Notes: generated from the sequence alone by a model not told the origin. DNA of 64,000 bases from Chachezhania antarctica (GCF_003646465.1 NZ_QZEX01000011.1:62001-126000); one strand, 5' to 3'; positions 20,071 through 29,314 are shown, counted from the first letter of the stretch. Numbers and translations are program-made.

Positions 20071-20493
20071 ATGTCTGCACAGAAAAAGCACTTCGAGCAT
20101 CACCTGTCATATGTGCTGGCGGCCGCGCACCGGTCGATCAACCAGTCATTGACCGAGCGGCTTAAGAAGCATGGAATCAAGATCGAAGCCTGGCGCGTCA
20201 TGGAATGCCTCGATGCCGGAGAGCGGCTGACGATGGGCGAACTGGCCGACCGCGCGCTGCTGAACCCGCCGACGCTGACCAAGCTGGTGGACCGGATGGT
20301 GCTGGACGGGCTGGTGCACCGCAAGGTCGCGGACGAGGATCACCGCCAGATCAACCTGCTGCTGACCTCGCTGGGCCGCATCCGCATGATCCAGATCCGG
20401 CAGGAAGTCGACGCCCAGGACCAGAGCCTGGCCGACGTGCTCGACACCACCTCGATCGACATGCTGCGCGAGGCGCTGGCGAAGCTCTGCTAG
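20071..20493 (+). CDS. MarR-family transcriptional regulator
   Basis: This is a 140-residue protein with the MarR winged helix-turn-helix fold. A dimerisation helix (HHLSYVLAAAHRSINQ) is followed by the recognition region MGELADRALLNPPTLTKLVDRM and a wing with RKVADEDHRQINLLLT, the classical DxRxxxxxLT-like wing motif. The start at 20071 (MSAQKKHFEHH) fits the usual MarR length; an upstream in-frame ATG would add 18 residues through the operator-like element. It is divergent from the amiC-like gene, and its operator candidate is repeated upstream of the flotillin-amide operon, so it probably controls both units. Its ligand may be the imported amide, the acid or the CoA ester. Confidence 0.9.
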   Translation: MSAQKKHFEHHLSYVLAAAHRSINQSLTERLKKHGIKIEAWRVMECLDAGERLTMGELADRALLNPPTLTKLVDRMVLDGLVHRKVADEDHRQINLLLTSLGRIRMIQIRQEVDAQDQSLADVLDTTSIDMLREALAKLC

Positions 20494-20510
20494 CCGCGCG
20501 GGATTCATCC

Positions 20511-20531
20511 GATCGGGAGGACCGGCCGATC
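20511..20531. terminator. Hairpin between convergent marR and tetR genes
   Basis: GATCGG (20511-20516) pairs with CCGATC (20526-20531) across a 9-base loop, within the 37-base gap between the two convergent regulator genes. The stem is short and no T-run follows, so termination is only suggested. Confidence 0.35.
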
Positions 20532-21142
20532 TAGATCAACGCGACCAGCAGAGACCGGAACGATGCCTTGGCCTGCGCGCGGGTCAGCGGGGCAGGGCCG
20601 ATCTGGCCTTGCAGGCAATAACGGAAGGCACCGTCGATCATGGCATAGCAAGTCTCGACGTCCCCCGGCACAGGGCGTCCGGCCCGTTCGAAGGCGGATC
20701 TGACGATCCCGATCAGCCGCGCTTCGATCTCGGCCACGACGGGGCGGAACGTCTCGTCGAACATGGCCTGCGTGCGGATGTCGTACCAAAGCCTGTGGGC
20801 CATCTCGTCATCGAAGATCGACGCCACAAGCGCTTCGGAAAACGCGTCGACCACCTGATCGGGACCCTTCGCCCTTTCGAGCGCCTTGGAAAAGCCGCGG
20901 ACGAATTCTTCCTTGTAGACCGTGACGCAGTAGATGATCAGGTCGGACCGGTCTTCGAAATAGTAGTGCACCATGCCCAGCGACAGGTCGCATTTTTCGG
21001 CGATGTCGCGCAGCGAGGTGTTGGCATAGCCAAGTTCCTTCAGCGCCTCGATCGCGCTTTCGGCGATCTGGCGCTTCTTGTCTTCGCGCTTCGCGCTTTT
21101 CCGTTCGGCACGCGCGCGCAGCTTGGCTGGCATTTCGTTCAT
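20531..21142 (-). CDS. TetR-family transcriptional regulator (BetI-like)
   Basis: This 203-residue repressor has a Lys/Arg-rich N-terminus and a TetR helix-turn-helix at about 22-68 (IAESAIEALKELGYANTSL, then SLGMVHYYFEDRSDLI). An all-helical ligand-binding domain follows. The IGYANTSLRDIA and VHYYF patterns resemble BetI-type members. It precedes, at 159 bases, a minus-strand cluster of CoA ligase, GMC oxidoreductase and TAXI-TRAP importer, the likely targets. Two palindromes in that cluster (24725-24744 and 28235-28254) are candidate operators. The inducer is not known. Confidence 0.88.
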   Translation of the reverse strand: MNEMPAKLRARAERKSAKREDKKRQIAESAIEALKELGYANTSLRDIAEKCDLSLGMVHYYFEDRSDLIIYCVTVYKEEFVRGFSKALERAKGPDQVVDAFSEALVASIFDDEMAHRLWYDIRTQAMFDETFRPVVAEIEARLIGIVRSAFERAGRPVPGDVETCYAMIDGAFRYCLQGQIGPAPLTRAQAKASFRSLLVALI

Positions 21143-21301
21143 CGGTCTCTCATGTCACCCGGCCGGGCCGGGTCAGGACGCCGACACCCCGCCGGGCATC
21201 GTGTCCGGGCCCGGCGAAGCGCGGCAGTCAATCGGCGGCGGTTTCCGTCGGCCGGGCACCGGTCCTGTCGGTCCGATCCCGGCCGCGCCGCATCATGCCC
21301 G

Positions 21302-22930
21302 TCAGGCGCCCCGTTCGATCAGGGTATTGCCGAACTGCTCGCGCAGCTTGTTCTTCAGCATCTTGCCGGTGGCGTTCAGCGGGATCGCGTCGGTGAAGAT
21401 CACGGCATCGGGGATCTGCCACTTGGCAACCTTGCCGTCGAAGAGCGCAAGGATCTCGTCTTCCGACGGATCGGCCCCTTCGGCCTTCACCGCCACGATG
21501 ATCGGGCGTTCGTCCCATTTCGGGTGCGTGGCGCCGATGGCGGCGGCCATGGCCAGGCCCGGATGGGACACCGCGATGCCTTCCAGATCGACCGAGGATA
21601 TCCATTCCCCGCCCGACTTGATGATATCCTTGGTGCGGTCGCGGATCACCATGAAACCGTCTTCGTCGATGGTCGACACGTCGCCCGTGTCGAACCAGCC
21701 GTCATCCGTCAGGGCCGAGGCATCTTTGCCGAAATAGGTATCGACGACCCAATAGCCCTTCACCTGCAATGCGCCTTCGGTCTTGCCGTCATGGGGCAGC
21801 GGTTTGCCCGCGTCATCGACGATGCGCAGGTCGATCCCGAAGGGCGGGCGCCCCTGACCGGCGCGCAGGTCTGCCATCGCCTCGCTGTCCAGCTCCAGAT
21901 GCTTGGCCTTGATCTGGTTGCCCGACCCCAATGGCGAGGTTTCGGTCATCCCCCAGGCGTGGATCGTTTCGCAGTCGTAATCGTCGCGGAACGTGGCGAT
22001 CATCGACGGCGCCGCGGCCGACCCGCCGATGACGTTGCGCTTCAGGCTTTCCATTTTCGAACCCGATTTCTTGGCGGACGCCAAAAGCATCATCCAGATC
22101 GTCGGCACCCCCAGTGCCAGCGAGACCTTGTAGGTGTCGATCAGGCCCAGCAGGCTGTCACCGTCCAGCCCCGGCCCCGGCATCACCACCTTGGCGCCGG
22201 TCATCGCGGCGGCATAGGGAATGCCCCACGCATTGGCGTGGAACATCGGCACCACCGGCAGCACGATCTCCTGCGCCGAAAGGCACAGGCCGTCGGGCAG
22301 CGAAATCGCCAGGGTGTGAATCATGGTCGACCGGCTGGTATAGAGCACCCCCTTCGGATTGCCCGTGGTCCCCGACGTGTAGCACAGCGAACAGGGACTC
22401 TCTTCGCTGATCTGGGGCCATTCGTAGTCATCCGCGCCGGTTTCGATCAGTTCGTCGAAGAACAGCGCTTCGGGCAGGGCGGCCAGCACGTCTTCGTCGC
22501 GGGGGCCCATGAAGATGAAATGCTCGATGGTCTTCAGATGCGCCTTGGTGCCCGTGATCAGCGGCATGAAGGTCTTGTCGAAGAAGATCGCCCGGTCGGC
22601 GGCATCGTTGCAGATGAAGATGAACTGTTCGGGGGGCAGGCGCGGGTTCAGCGTGTGACACACCATGCCGCCGCCCGACACCGCGAACCAGATCTTCAGG
22701 TGACGGTGGTTGTTCCACGCCAGCGTGGCCACCCGGTCGCCGGTTTCAAGGCCCAGCTTGCCAAGGGCCGAGGCGAGCTTCAGCGACGCATCGGCGACCT
22801 CTCCCCACGTGGTGGTGCTGATCTCGCCGCTCGTCTCGCGCGAGACGATCTCGGTATCGTTGTGGTACTTTCCCGCATGCGTGATCAGATCACTGATCAG
22901 CAGCTCCTTGCGCATCATCGAACCCAGCAT
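21302..22930 (-). CDS. AMP-forming acyl-CoA ligase, DmdB-like
   Basis: This 542-residue ligase starts at the ATG at 22930, with AGGAG 8 bases upstream. It contains [12 protein letters not shown] (P-loop), HAWGMTETSP, the GWFDTGD motif and the C-terminal catalytic lysine region LNATGKMLKNKL. From memory, the N-terminal MLGSMMRKELLISDLI and the WNNHRHLKIWFAVSG segment closely resemble DmdB, the methylmercaptopropionyl-CoA ligase of Roseobacters, and related medium-chain ligases. Substrate could thus be methylmercaptopropionate or a short/medium fatty acid. No dmdA, dmdC or dmdD gene is adjacent. It shares a strand with the GMC oxidoreductase gene 69 bases upstream, which suggests an alcohol-to-acid-to-CoA route. 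Confidence 0.88.
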   Translation of the reverse strand: MLGSMMRKELLISDLITHAGKYHNDTEIVSRETSGEISTTTWGEVADASLKLASALGKLGLETGDRVATLAWNNHRHLKIWFAVSGGGMVCHTLNPRLPPEQFIFICNDAADRAIFFDKTFMPLITGTKAHLKTIEHFIFMGPRDEDVLAALPEALFFDELIETGADDYEWPQISEESPCSLCYTSGTTGNPKGVLYTSRSTMIHTLAISLPDGLCLSAQEIVLPVVPMFHANAWGIPYAAAMTGAKVVMPGPGLDGDSLLGLIDTYKVSLALGVPTIWMMLLASAKKSGSKMESLKRNVIGGSAAAPSMIATFRDDYDCETIHAWGMTETSPLGSGNQIKAKHLELDSEAMADLRAGQGRPPFGIDLRIVDDAGKPLPHDGKTEGALQVKGYWVVDTYFGKDASALTDDGWFDTGDVSTIDEDGFMVIRDRTKDIIKSGGEWISSVDLEGIAVSHPGLAMAAAIGATHPKWDERPIIVAVKAEGADPSEDEILALFDGKVAKWQIPDAVIFTDAIPLNATGKMLKNKLREQFGNTLIERGA

Positions 22931-22999
22931 TCGCTGCTCTCCTCCCAAAAAAACTGTACCGCCCTCGCGTCGCACGGGACGCGGGGGACGGGCAAGACA

Positions 23000-24616
23000 T
23001 CAGGCCGCGTGTTCGGCCTTTATCATGTCGGCACATTTCTCTCCGATCATGATCGTCGGCGCGTTGGTATTGCCCGAGACAAGTGACGGCATGACCGAGG
23101 CATCCGCAACCCGCAAACCGCCCAGCCCCCGCACCTTCAGATCGGGGCCGACGACGGACATGTCGTCGGTCCCCATCCGGCAGGTGCCGACGGGGTGATA
23201 GACCGTGTCGGCGCGGGCGCGGATGTGGCTCTCCCACTCGGCATCGGTCATGTTGTCGTGCAGACCGTAGAGTTCCGATGTCTGGTACCCCTTCAGGGCG
23301 GGCGCATTCATGATCTCGCGCGTTTTCTTCGCGCCTGCGATCAGGATCTTCAGGTCCCGGTCGTCCGACAGGAATTGCGGATCGATGCCGGGCGCGTCCA
23401 TCGGATCGGCCGAGTTCAGGAAGACCTCTCCCCGCGAAAAGGGACGCAGGTTGCAGACATGGCAGGAATAGCCATAGCCCATGTGCAGCTTGCGCGCGTG
23501 GTCGTCGACGATCGAGATCACGAAATGCGTCTGCAGGTCGGGCCGGTCGACATCCGGGCCGGACGTGAAGAAGCTGCCCGCCTCGGCCAGGGGCGAGGCG
23601 ATCATCGAATTGCCGTCGCGCCGCCATTTCAGGATCTCGCGCACCAGCTTGGCGGTCCCGCGCAGGCCAATACCGAAAGTGTCGGTGTCCCGCGTCTTGT
23701 AGGCCAGGATGAAATCCAGGTGATCCTGAAGGTTCTGACCCACGCCGGGCAGTTCGTGCACCATCTCGATCCCGTGCTTCGTGATGTCCTGCGCACGGCC
23801 CACGCCCGAAAGCTGCAGGATCTGGGGCGACTGGAACGCGCCGCCGCACAGGATCACTTCGCGGCCCGCGTGGACCTCCTTGTCCTCCTTCCCCGCGCGA
23901 TAGGACACGCCCATTGCACGGCGGCCTTCGAACAGGATCTTCGTGGCGCGGGCATTCGTGAGCACGGTCAGGTTCGGCCGGCTGTCCATCACCGGATGCA
24001 GGTAGGCCGCGGCGGCAGAACAGCGTTCGCCGTTCTTTTCGCCATGGAACTGGGTACACTGGTAAAGCCCTGCGCCCGCGTTATCACCCGCGTTGAAATC
24101 CTCGGTCGCGCGGATCTGCATCTGTTCGTTGGCCTCCACGAACGCCCGGCTGATCGGACGCGGCGCCTTGGCATCCGACACGTGCAGCGGCCCGGCCGTG
24201 CCGTGATGTGCGCCGTTCAGGCTTTCGTTGTTCTCGGCCTTGCGGAAATAGGGCAGGACATCGTCCCAGCCCCAGCCGTCGCAGCCACTGTCGGCCCAGC
24301 CGTCGTAATCTTCCCTCTGGCCGCGGATATAGAGCATCGCGTTGATCGCGCTCGACCCGCCAAGCGCCTTGCCGCGCGGCTGGTAGCCCCTGCGCCCGTT
24401 CAGGCCCGGTTGCGGCACCGTCTCGAACGCCCAGTTGTTGATCTTCGGGCGGCCCGGCAGCATCGCCACCACGCCGGCCGGCGCCCGGACAAGGATCCCG
24501 TCGCCCTTGCCGCCCGCTTCCAGCAGGCAGACCGTCACCTTGGGATCCTCGCTCAGACGCGACGCGATGGTCGCGCCGGCGGAACCACCGCCGACGACTA
24601 CGAAATCGTAGTGCAT
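23000..24616 (-). CDS. GMC-family FAD alcohol/choline-type dehydrogenase
   Basis: This 538-residue flavoprotein oxidises an alcohol. The start at 24616 is set by a GGGAGAGAG ribosome-binding site a few bases upstream and by the FAD-binding motif starting at once (DFVVVGGGSAGATIASRL, residues 4-21). The GMC signature GKALGGSSAINAMLYIRG is near residue 80. The C-terminal active-site histidine lies in VYHPVGTCRMG and the conserved asparagine in GNTNAPTIMIGEK. It resembles choline dehydrogenase and AlkJ-like alcohol dehydrogenases. A 196-base gap to the TRAP gene upstream carries a palindrome (24725-24744), so it may have its own promoter. It probably works with the DmdB-like ligase on an imported alcohol. 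Confidence 0.92.
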   Translation of the reverse strand: MHYDFVVVGGGSAGATIASRLSEDPKVTVCLLEAGGKGDGILVRAPAGVVAMLPGRPKINNWAFETVPQPGLNGRRGYQPRGKALGGSSAINAMLYIRGQREDYDGWADSGCDGWGWDDVLPYFRKAENNESLNGAHHGTAGPLHVSDAKAPRPISRAFVEANEQMQIRATEDFNAGDNAGAGLYQCTQFHGEKNGERCSAAAAYLHPVMDSRPNLTVLTNARATKILFEGRRAMGVSYRAGKEDKEVHAGREVILCGGAFQSPQILQLSGVGRAQDITKHGIEMVHELPGVGQNLQDHLDFILAYKTRDTDTFGIGLRGTAKLVREILKWRRDGNSMIASPLAEAGSFFTSGPDVDRPDLQTHFVISIVDDHARKLHMGYGYSCHVCNLRPFSRGEVFLNSADPMDAPGIDPQFLSDDRDLKILIAGAKKTREIMNAPALKGYQTSELYGLHDNMTDAEWESHIRARADTVYHPVGTCRMGTDDMSVVGPDLKVRGLGGLRVADASVMPSLVSGNTNAPTIMIGEKCADMIKAEHAA

Positions 24617-24724
24617 TTCTCTCTCCCTATCGTCCGGGGGCTTTTGTCGCTGCAACGCCTCCCCGCGCTGCCAGCGATTCCCCACTTCTCGACGGGACTA
24701 CTCAACCATCAAATTTGAACAAAT

Positions 24725-24744
24725 GTCCAGTTTTTGATCTGGAC
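24725..24744. promoter_or_regulatory. Palindrome upstream of the GMC oxidoreductase gene
   Basis: GTCCAG (24725-24730) and CTGGAC (24739-24744) form a perfect inverted repeat with an 8-base T-rich centre, about 110 bases upstream of the start. AAATTTGAACAAAT, adjacent at 24711-24724, is also partly symmetric. This is a plausible site for the nearby TetR regulator. Confidence 0.4.
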
Positions 24745-24812
24745 CATCCTTGGCAGGGCAGGCGGGTCCGTATGGCGCCGGTGTCACGCGGCCCGCCCAG
24801 GCCCTCATGCAT

Positions 24813-26774
24813 CTATTCCGCGACGCCGGGATTCCGCGTCGCGTCCCTTTTCCGGTTGTCCATCCAGATCACCGCCACGATCAGCGCCGACACCGCGCCG
24901 CCGACAAGCGTCGTGCTAAGACCGGGGAAACTGAAGGCGAAACCAGCCGCCGCGAGCGGCACGCGGAGGATCGGGCGCACAAGACCCACGCCCAGCAGGT
25001 ATCCTTCCAACCCGCCCGACAGCAGGATGATCCCCACGATGATCGACGGCAGCACGTAGATCAGCGGTGTCAGGTCGCCCTGCATCACCAGCGCGGGCTG
25101 GAACAGGAAGAAGAGCGGCACGAAGTAGATCACCACCCCCAGACGCATCGCCGTGAAGGATGTCTTCATCGGCTTGGCGCCCGCGATGGTCGCGGCCAGG
25201 AAGGCGGCGGCCCCCACGGGCGGCGTGATCACCGACAGCATCGCGTAGTAGATGATGAAGAAGTGTACCGCGACTTCGTTCAGACCGCCGATCTTGATGA
25301 TCGCCGGCGCCAGCGTCACCGCAAGGAAGATGTAGGCCACGATGGCAAGGCCGGCCATCCCCATGATGAAGCAGGCCAGCACGCCTAGGGCGATGATCAG
25401 GTAGACGTTGTCGCCCCCCAACGCCACCAGCCCCGACGTGACCGAGCCCGTCACCCCCGTGATCGTCAGTGCACTGACAACGAACGCGATGGGCAGGATG
25501 ATCGCCGCGGTCTGGGTGACCAGTATGCCGATCTGGCGCAGCGTCTCGAACATCCGGCGCGGCGTCATCATCGTGTCGCGACGCAGGAAAGACAGTGCCA
25601 CCATCATCACGCAGGCATACCACGGCGCGTAGTATTCCCACCGCATGTAAAGCAGGCCCCAGACAAGGAATATCAGGACCGACAGGAACGGCCAGCCCTG
25701 TATCAGGACCTGTCTCGCAGACGGCAGCTTGTCCTGCGTCATGCCCGTCAGCCCCTTGCGGGCGGCATAGGCATCGACCTGCAGGATCAGCCCGAAGTAG
25801 AACAGCAGCGACGGCAGGATCGCGGCCACCATGACGGTCGCGTAATCCACCCCGATGGTGATCGCCATGACGAAGGCGATGGCCCCCATGACCGGCGGCA
25901 TGACGACGCCGCCGGTCGACGCACAGGCCTCGATCGCGCCGGCGTAATGGGGCGGATAACCCACCCGTTTCATCGTCGGAATGGTGATCGAGCCCGTGCC
26001 CGCGATGTTGGAAAAGATCGACCCCGACAGCGATCCGAAGAAACCGGAGGCGACGATGGACACCTTTGCCGGTCCGCCCCGGTACTTGCCGAAACCCGCA
26101 TTGGCGAGGTTGATGAAGAACTCGCCCGCACCCGTGGCGATCAGCACGCCCGCGAAGACCAGGAAGCCCAGGATGATCTCGGCCACGATCTTGGTGGTGA
26201 TGCCCATCATGCCCTCGGTGCGGAAGACATGCGCCTCGATCATGCGGTCAAAGCTGTAGGGGATGCCCATCAGCAGGCCCGGGAACCGGTCGGCGATGAT
26301 CGGGTAGAGCCCCAGCAGCAGCACCACCAGCAGGAACGGCAGCCCGCCCGAACGGCGCGCGACCTCCAGCATCAGCAGCCACAGGACGACGCCCGCGGGG
26401 ATGTTCACCCAGCCCGCCTGAAGGATGTCCCAGGCATGCGTCGAAAACCAGAAGCAGATGCCAAGGACCACCGCGGCGGCGGCGATGTCGTAGACCGGCA
26501 GGGTCGTCTGCCCCTTGACCGCGGGCAGGGCGATGTAGGCCGCGGCGACAAAGAGCCCGATGAAGACCCAGTAGTACTGCCCCTCCAGCAATCGCTGCCC
26601 GGCGATGGGGATGCCGAACGCATAGGCGACCCCGATGGCCAGCCCGGCGGTGCAGAGAATGACGAAGACGATGCTGCGGTACGAGAACATCTCGCCCAGC
26701 CGGGTGACGTCCGATTGCGGCAGCCGGTCCTGACCGTCAGGAACAGGGACGTCGGGATCCGAGGTATGCGACAT
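24813..26774 (-). CDS. TAXI-type TRAP transporter fused permease (DctQM fusion)
   Basis: This is a 653-residue integral membrane protein with roughly 16-18 hydrophobic helices. The N-terminal third corresponds to the small DctQ-like subunit and the rest to the large DctM-like subunit, as is normal for TAXI-family TRAP systems. Characteristic stretches are SGSIFSNIAGTGSITIPTMKRVGYPP and SVITPPVGAAAFLAATIAG in the DctM portion. The gene follows the binding-protein gene by 69 bases containing a hairpin. It should import an organic acid or related compound using the sodium gradient. The substrate is unknown; neighbouring enzymes suggest something oxidised by a GMC enzyme and then activated with CoA. 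Confidence 0.93.
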   Translation of the reverse strand: MSHTSDPDVPVPDGQDRLPQSDVTRLGEMFSYRSIVFVILCTAGLAIGVAYAFGIPIAGQRLLEGQYYWVFIGLFVAAAYIALPAVKGQTTLPVYDIAAAAVVLGICFWFSTHAWDILQAGWVNIPAGVVLWLLMLEVARRSGGLPFLLVVLLLGLYPIIADRFPGLLMGIPYSFDRMIEAHVFRTEGMMGITTKIVAEIILGFLVFAGVLIATGAGEFFINLANAGFGKYRGGPAKVSIVASGFFGSLSGSIFSNIAGTGSITIPTMKRVGYPPHYAGAIEACASTGGVVMPPVMGAIAFVMAITIGVDYATVMVAAILPSLLFYFGLILQVDAYAARKGLTGMTQDKLPSARQVLIQGWPFLSVLIFLVWGLLYMRWEYYAPWYACVMMVALSFLRRDTMMTPRRMFETLRQIGILVTQTAAIILPIAFVVSALTITGVTGSVTSGLVALGGDNVYLIIALGVLACFIMGMAGLAIVAYIFLAVTLAPAIIKIGGLNEVAVHFFIIYYAMLSVITPPVGAAAFLAATIAGAKPMKTSFTAMRLGVVIYFVPLFFLFQPALVMQGDLTPLIYVLPSIIVGIILLSGGLEGYLLGVGLVRPILRVPLAAAGFAFSFPGLSTTLVGGAVSALIVAVIWMDNRKRDATRNPGVAE

Positions 26775-26801
26775 GGTCGGGGCTCCGATCAGGAATGGAA
26801 G

Positions 26802-26827
26802 GCGGAGCGGCCCCGGGACCGCCCCGC
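26802..26827 (-). terminator. Intercistronic hairpin after the TAXI binding-protein gene
   Basis: GCGGAGCGG (26802-26810) faces CCGCCCCGC (26819-26827). In minus-strand RNA this is a 9-bp stem with one G-U wobble and an 8-base loop. It lies between the binding-protein and permease genes, as in the three other importer operons of this window. Confidence 0.6.
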
Positions 26828-26843
26828 GAACGTCCGGGACCGG

Positions 26844-28034
26844 TCAGAGACGGGAGCGCAGCCCCGGAAGGCCCTCGGTATGCTTGTCGAGGATGTCGAG
26901 GAACGCCTGGTTCTGGAACTGGATCTCGACACCCTGTTCGCGGGCTTCCTCCATCGCCGCGGTGCGGGCGGCCAGCCAGGCATCCATCGTTTCGATGGCG
27001 GTCTGGTTCCACGCGTCGTCCTCGTCGGTCCACTGGCCGATTTCGCGCAGGTACTTCACCGTGCCCTCGTGGATCGGCAGCGGCGTCCGGTCCAGGTACT
27101 GGCGGAACAGGTCCCGCGACATCCGCTTGGTCAGGGGATGGGTGTCGTTGTACGCCTCGTGCGACTGGTCGAACCACTTGGCAAGGTTGTAGACGAAGTC
27201 GGTATCCGCATCCGCCGGCACCGAATACAGGAAGTTCGACGTGGCGCCGCCGACACCCTGCGCCGTCTTCACGCCAAGGCCGATCGTCGTGGGGACAAGC
27301 ATCGGACGGTGTTCAAGATACCTGGCCCAGCCGTCGGCATTGTCGGGATCCAGCGAAAGCCAGCGGATGCTGCCCGGCGCGCCTTCCATCTCTGAAAGCA
27401 CCGACGAAATCGGCGCACAATAGGCCACGTCCGATTTGCCTTCAACGACCGACCGGCAGTTCTCGCTATAGCTCGACGTCGGCACGAAGGTGATCTTCTC
27501 CGAGACCTCCTCGGGCGTCATGCCCAGAAAGGCGGGCAGGGCGTCGTTCACGGCCGTGACCATCGGGGGCGAGAACATGCCCTGCGTGACACGGGCGCCC
27601 TTGGTCTTGATGTCCTCGATTGTCTGCAACTCGGAATCGCCGGCCACCACATAGCCCCACGGCGTGTCATTGTGATGCCACAGCACCCGCTGCGCCACAG
27701 GCTTGGTCCCCGCATAGCCGCCGATCCCCTCGATCTGGAACCGCATCTCGGCGGCCGACACGGACGACAGCGCGATATCCTTGCGGTCCGTCAGGCGTGC
27801 ATAGCGCTGCGGTTCGCTGTCTTCCGGCACGACGCGGACGGTGGTACCGGTTTCCTTCTGCAGGACCGGGCCCCAGCCATTCGTCGAGGCGAAGCTACCG
27901 CTGGAGGTGCCGGGCGTTCCGATCACCAGAAGGCGCGGCCATTCGTAATCCTGCGCCTGTGCCGGGGCGGCAAGCCCCAGCGAAACCACCAGCGCACCAA
28001 GCGCCGTGGCCGATACCATTCCAAGTGCTTTCAT
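26844..28034 (-). CDS. TAXI-family TRAP transporter solute-binding protein
   Basis: This 396-residue secreted protein starts at ATG 28034, with GGAGG 6 bases upstream. A Sec signal peptide (about 1-28, ending AQAQD) is followed by LLVIGTPGTSSGSF, the first-strand motif of TAXI receptors. The segments QGMFSPPMVTAVNDAL, SDVAYCAPISS and KYLREIGQWTDED are consistent with that family. It is the first gene of the TRAP unit and delivers solute to the fused permease downstream. It is divergent from a glyoxalase-like gene across a 506-base region. Confidence 0.92.
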   Translation of the reverse strand: MKALGMVSATALGALVVSLGLAAPAQAQDYEWPRLLVIGTPGTSSGSFASTNGWGPVLQKETGTTVRVVPEDSEPQRYARLTDRKDIALSSVSAAEMRFQIEGIGGYAGTKPVAQRVLWHHNDTPWGYVVAGDSELQTIEDIKTKGARVTQGMFSPPMVTAVNDALPAFLGMTPEEVSEKITFVPTSSYSENCRSVVEGKSDVAYCAPISSVLSEMEGAPGSIRWLSLDPDNADGWARYLEHRPMLVPTTIGLGVKTAQGVGGATSNFLYSVPADADTDFVYNLAKWFDQSHEAYNDTHPLTKRMSRDLFRQYLDRTPLPIHEGTVKYLREIGQWTDEDDAWNQTAIETMDAWLAARTAAMEEAREQGVEIQFQNQAFLDILDKHTEGLPGLRSRL

Positions 28035-28540
28035 GATGTCCTCCCTGAAGTGCACGTCTGCCCCGGTCGGCCAACTGCCGCCCGGATGCCGTTGCATGCG
28101 GTCAGGGTCAGGTGTTCAAGCTCTTGCGGCTCTCTCCCGGACCCACCGCGGATCGGCCTGGGCCAGCGGTCCTCCGTCTTCGCGGGAAGAGCTCACGGGC
28201 CGGCCGATTGTCATCTTCCTGTCCTCCAACAAGAATCCTGACACTTATCAGGATAGTCATGTGGTGGACGTTACGTCAACTTGTACTTGCAGGCTTCCAA
28301 CATGTTCATCGCCCTTGTCGCTGCGCGTGATGCCGACGCTTGACAGTTGCCGCGCACGGGGTCGGATAACCACACCGGTCAATCTGCAAGGCGTCGGTGA
28401 AGCCCGGGCCAGCCGTAGCCGGGCCTTGACCTCGCGACAATTCCGTTCGTACCAATTCCCCACACCCGCCGCGCCTGCCTGAACGCGGCGCCGGAACGGG
28501 CCTTGGCGCGGTGACGGGCCCGGAACAGGAAGGACAGGAC
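28035..28540. promoter_or_regulatory. Divergent intergenic region with a perfect 7-bp palindrome
   Basis: This 506-base region separates the TAXI gene (-) from the glyoxalase-like gene (+). No convincing coding frame is present. ATCCTGA (28235-28241) and TCAGGAT (28248-28254) form a perfect inverted repeat with a 6-base spacer, some 200 bases upstream of the TAXI start and near the middle of the most AT-rich part (28225-28300). This is where the promoter(s) and an operator are most likely to be. Confidence 0.5.
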
Positions 28541-29314
28541 ATGGCACTCCATTTGCGGCAAATCTGCCTTGTCGGCCGCGATCTGGCCACGATCCGTGCC
28601 GATCTGGAAACCGTGTTCGGCATGCCCGTCTGTCATGTCGACCCTGCCGTCGCCAAGTTCGGGCTGGAAAACATCCTGCTGGCCGCGGGCTCGCAGTTTC
28701 TCGAGGTCGTCTCGCCCATTCAGGAGGGCACAGCCGCCGGCCGCTACCTGGACCGGCGGGGCGGCGACGGCGGCTACATGGTCATCACCCAGGTGCGCGA
28801 CAAGGCGGAGCAGGACGCCGTCCGTGCCAATGCCGCCGCCAACGGCGTGCGCGTCGCCTATGACAGCGACCGCGGAGACTGGCACATAATGCAGCTTCAT
28901 CCCGGCGACATGCGCGGCGCCTTCTTCGAGGTCGAATGGGACAATGTGGGCGACGTGTGCGGCCACTGGACTCCCGCGGGCGGGACGGAATGGCAGGACG
29001 TGCCGGCATCAAACGTGGTGCACGGTATCCTGGCCGCGGAACTGCAATCCGACGATCCCCACGCGCTGGCCGCCCACTGGTCGGCCGTGTCGGGCCTGCC
29101 CGTCGAAGACAGGGGCGGCGTGCCGCGCATCGCACTCGCAAATGCCGCGCTGCGTTTCGTACCCGACGAGGACGGGCGCGGCCCTGGCCTTGGCGCGCTG
29201 GACATCGCCACGACGGACGCGGCCCGTATCCAGAACGCCGCGAAAACCCGCGGCCTTCCCGTGACGGATGGGCAGGTCATCCTCTGCGGCACCCGGTTCA
29301 ACCTGATCGAATGA
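28541..29314 (+). CDS. Glyoxalase/VOC-like protein
   Basis: This 257-residue protein has two beta-alpha-beta-beta-beta-like halves (about 1-125 and 145-257), resembling the glyoxalase-like (VOC) superfamily. The start at 28541 has AGGAAGGACAGG upstream; the in-frame start at 28511 lacks this. Possible metal or substrate residues include H5 (LHLRQICLVG), E54-like positions in SQFLEVVSP and the acidic EVEWDN segment. Catalytic residues of a specific member are not recognised, so only the fold is called. It stands alone on the plus strand, divergent from the TAXI unit and convergent with the deaminase operon. Confidence 0.75.
   Translation: MALHLRQICLVGRDLATIRADLETVFGMPVCHVDPAVAKFGLENILLAAGSQFLEVVSPIQEGTAAGRYLDRRGGDGGYMVITQVRDKAEQDAVRANAAANGVRVAYDSDRGDWHIMQLHPGDMRGAFFEVEWDNVGDVCGHWTPAGGTEWQDVPASNVVHGILAAELQSDDPHALAAHWSAVSGLPVEDRGGVPRIALANAALRFVPDEDGRGPGLGALDIATTDAARIQNAAKTRGLPVTDGQVILCGTRFNLIE

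Noticed and set aside
21302-22930. Calling the DmdB-like ligase dmdB and the region a DMSP demethylation cluster.
   Set aside because: No dmdA, dmdC or dmdD gene is adjacent, and DmdB-like ligases also act on ordinary short- and medium-chain acids.
28006-28482. A plus-strand open frame of 158 codons in the TAXI/glyoxalase-like intergenic region.
   Set aside because: It is Ser/Arg/Pro-rich, overlaps the TAXI signal-peptide coding region and the 28235 palindrome, and has no homology that I recognise.
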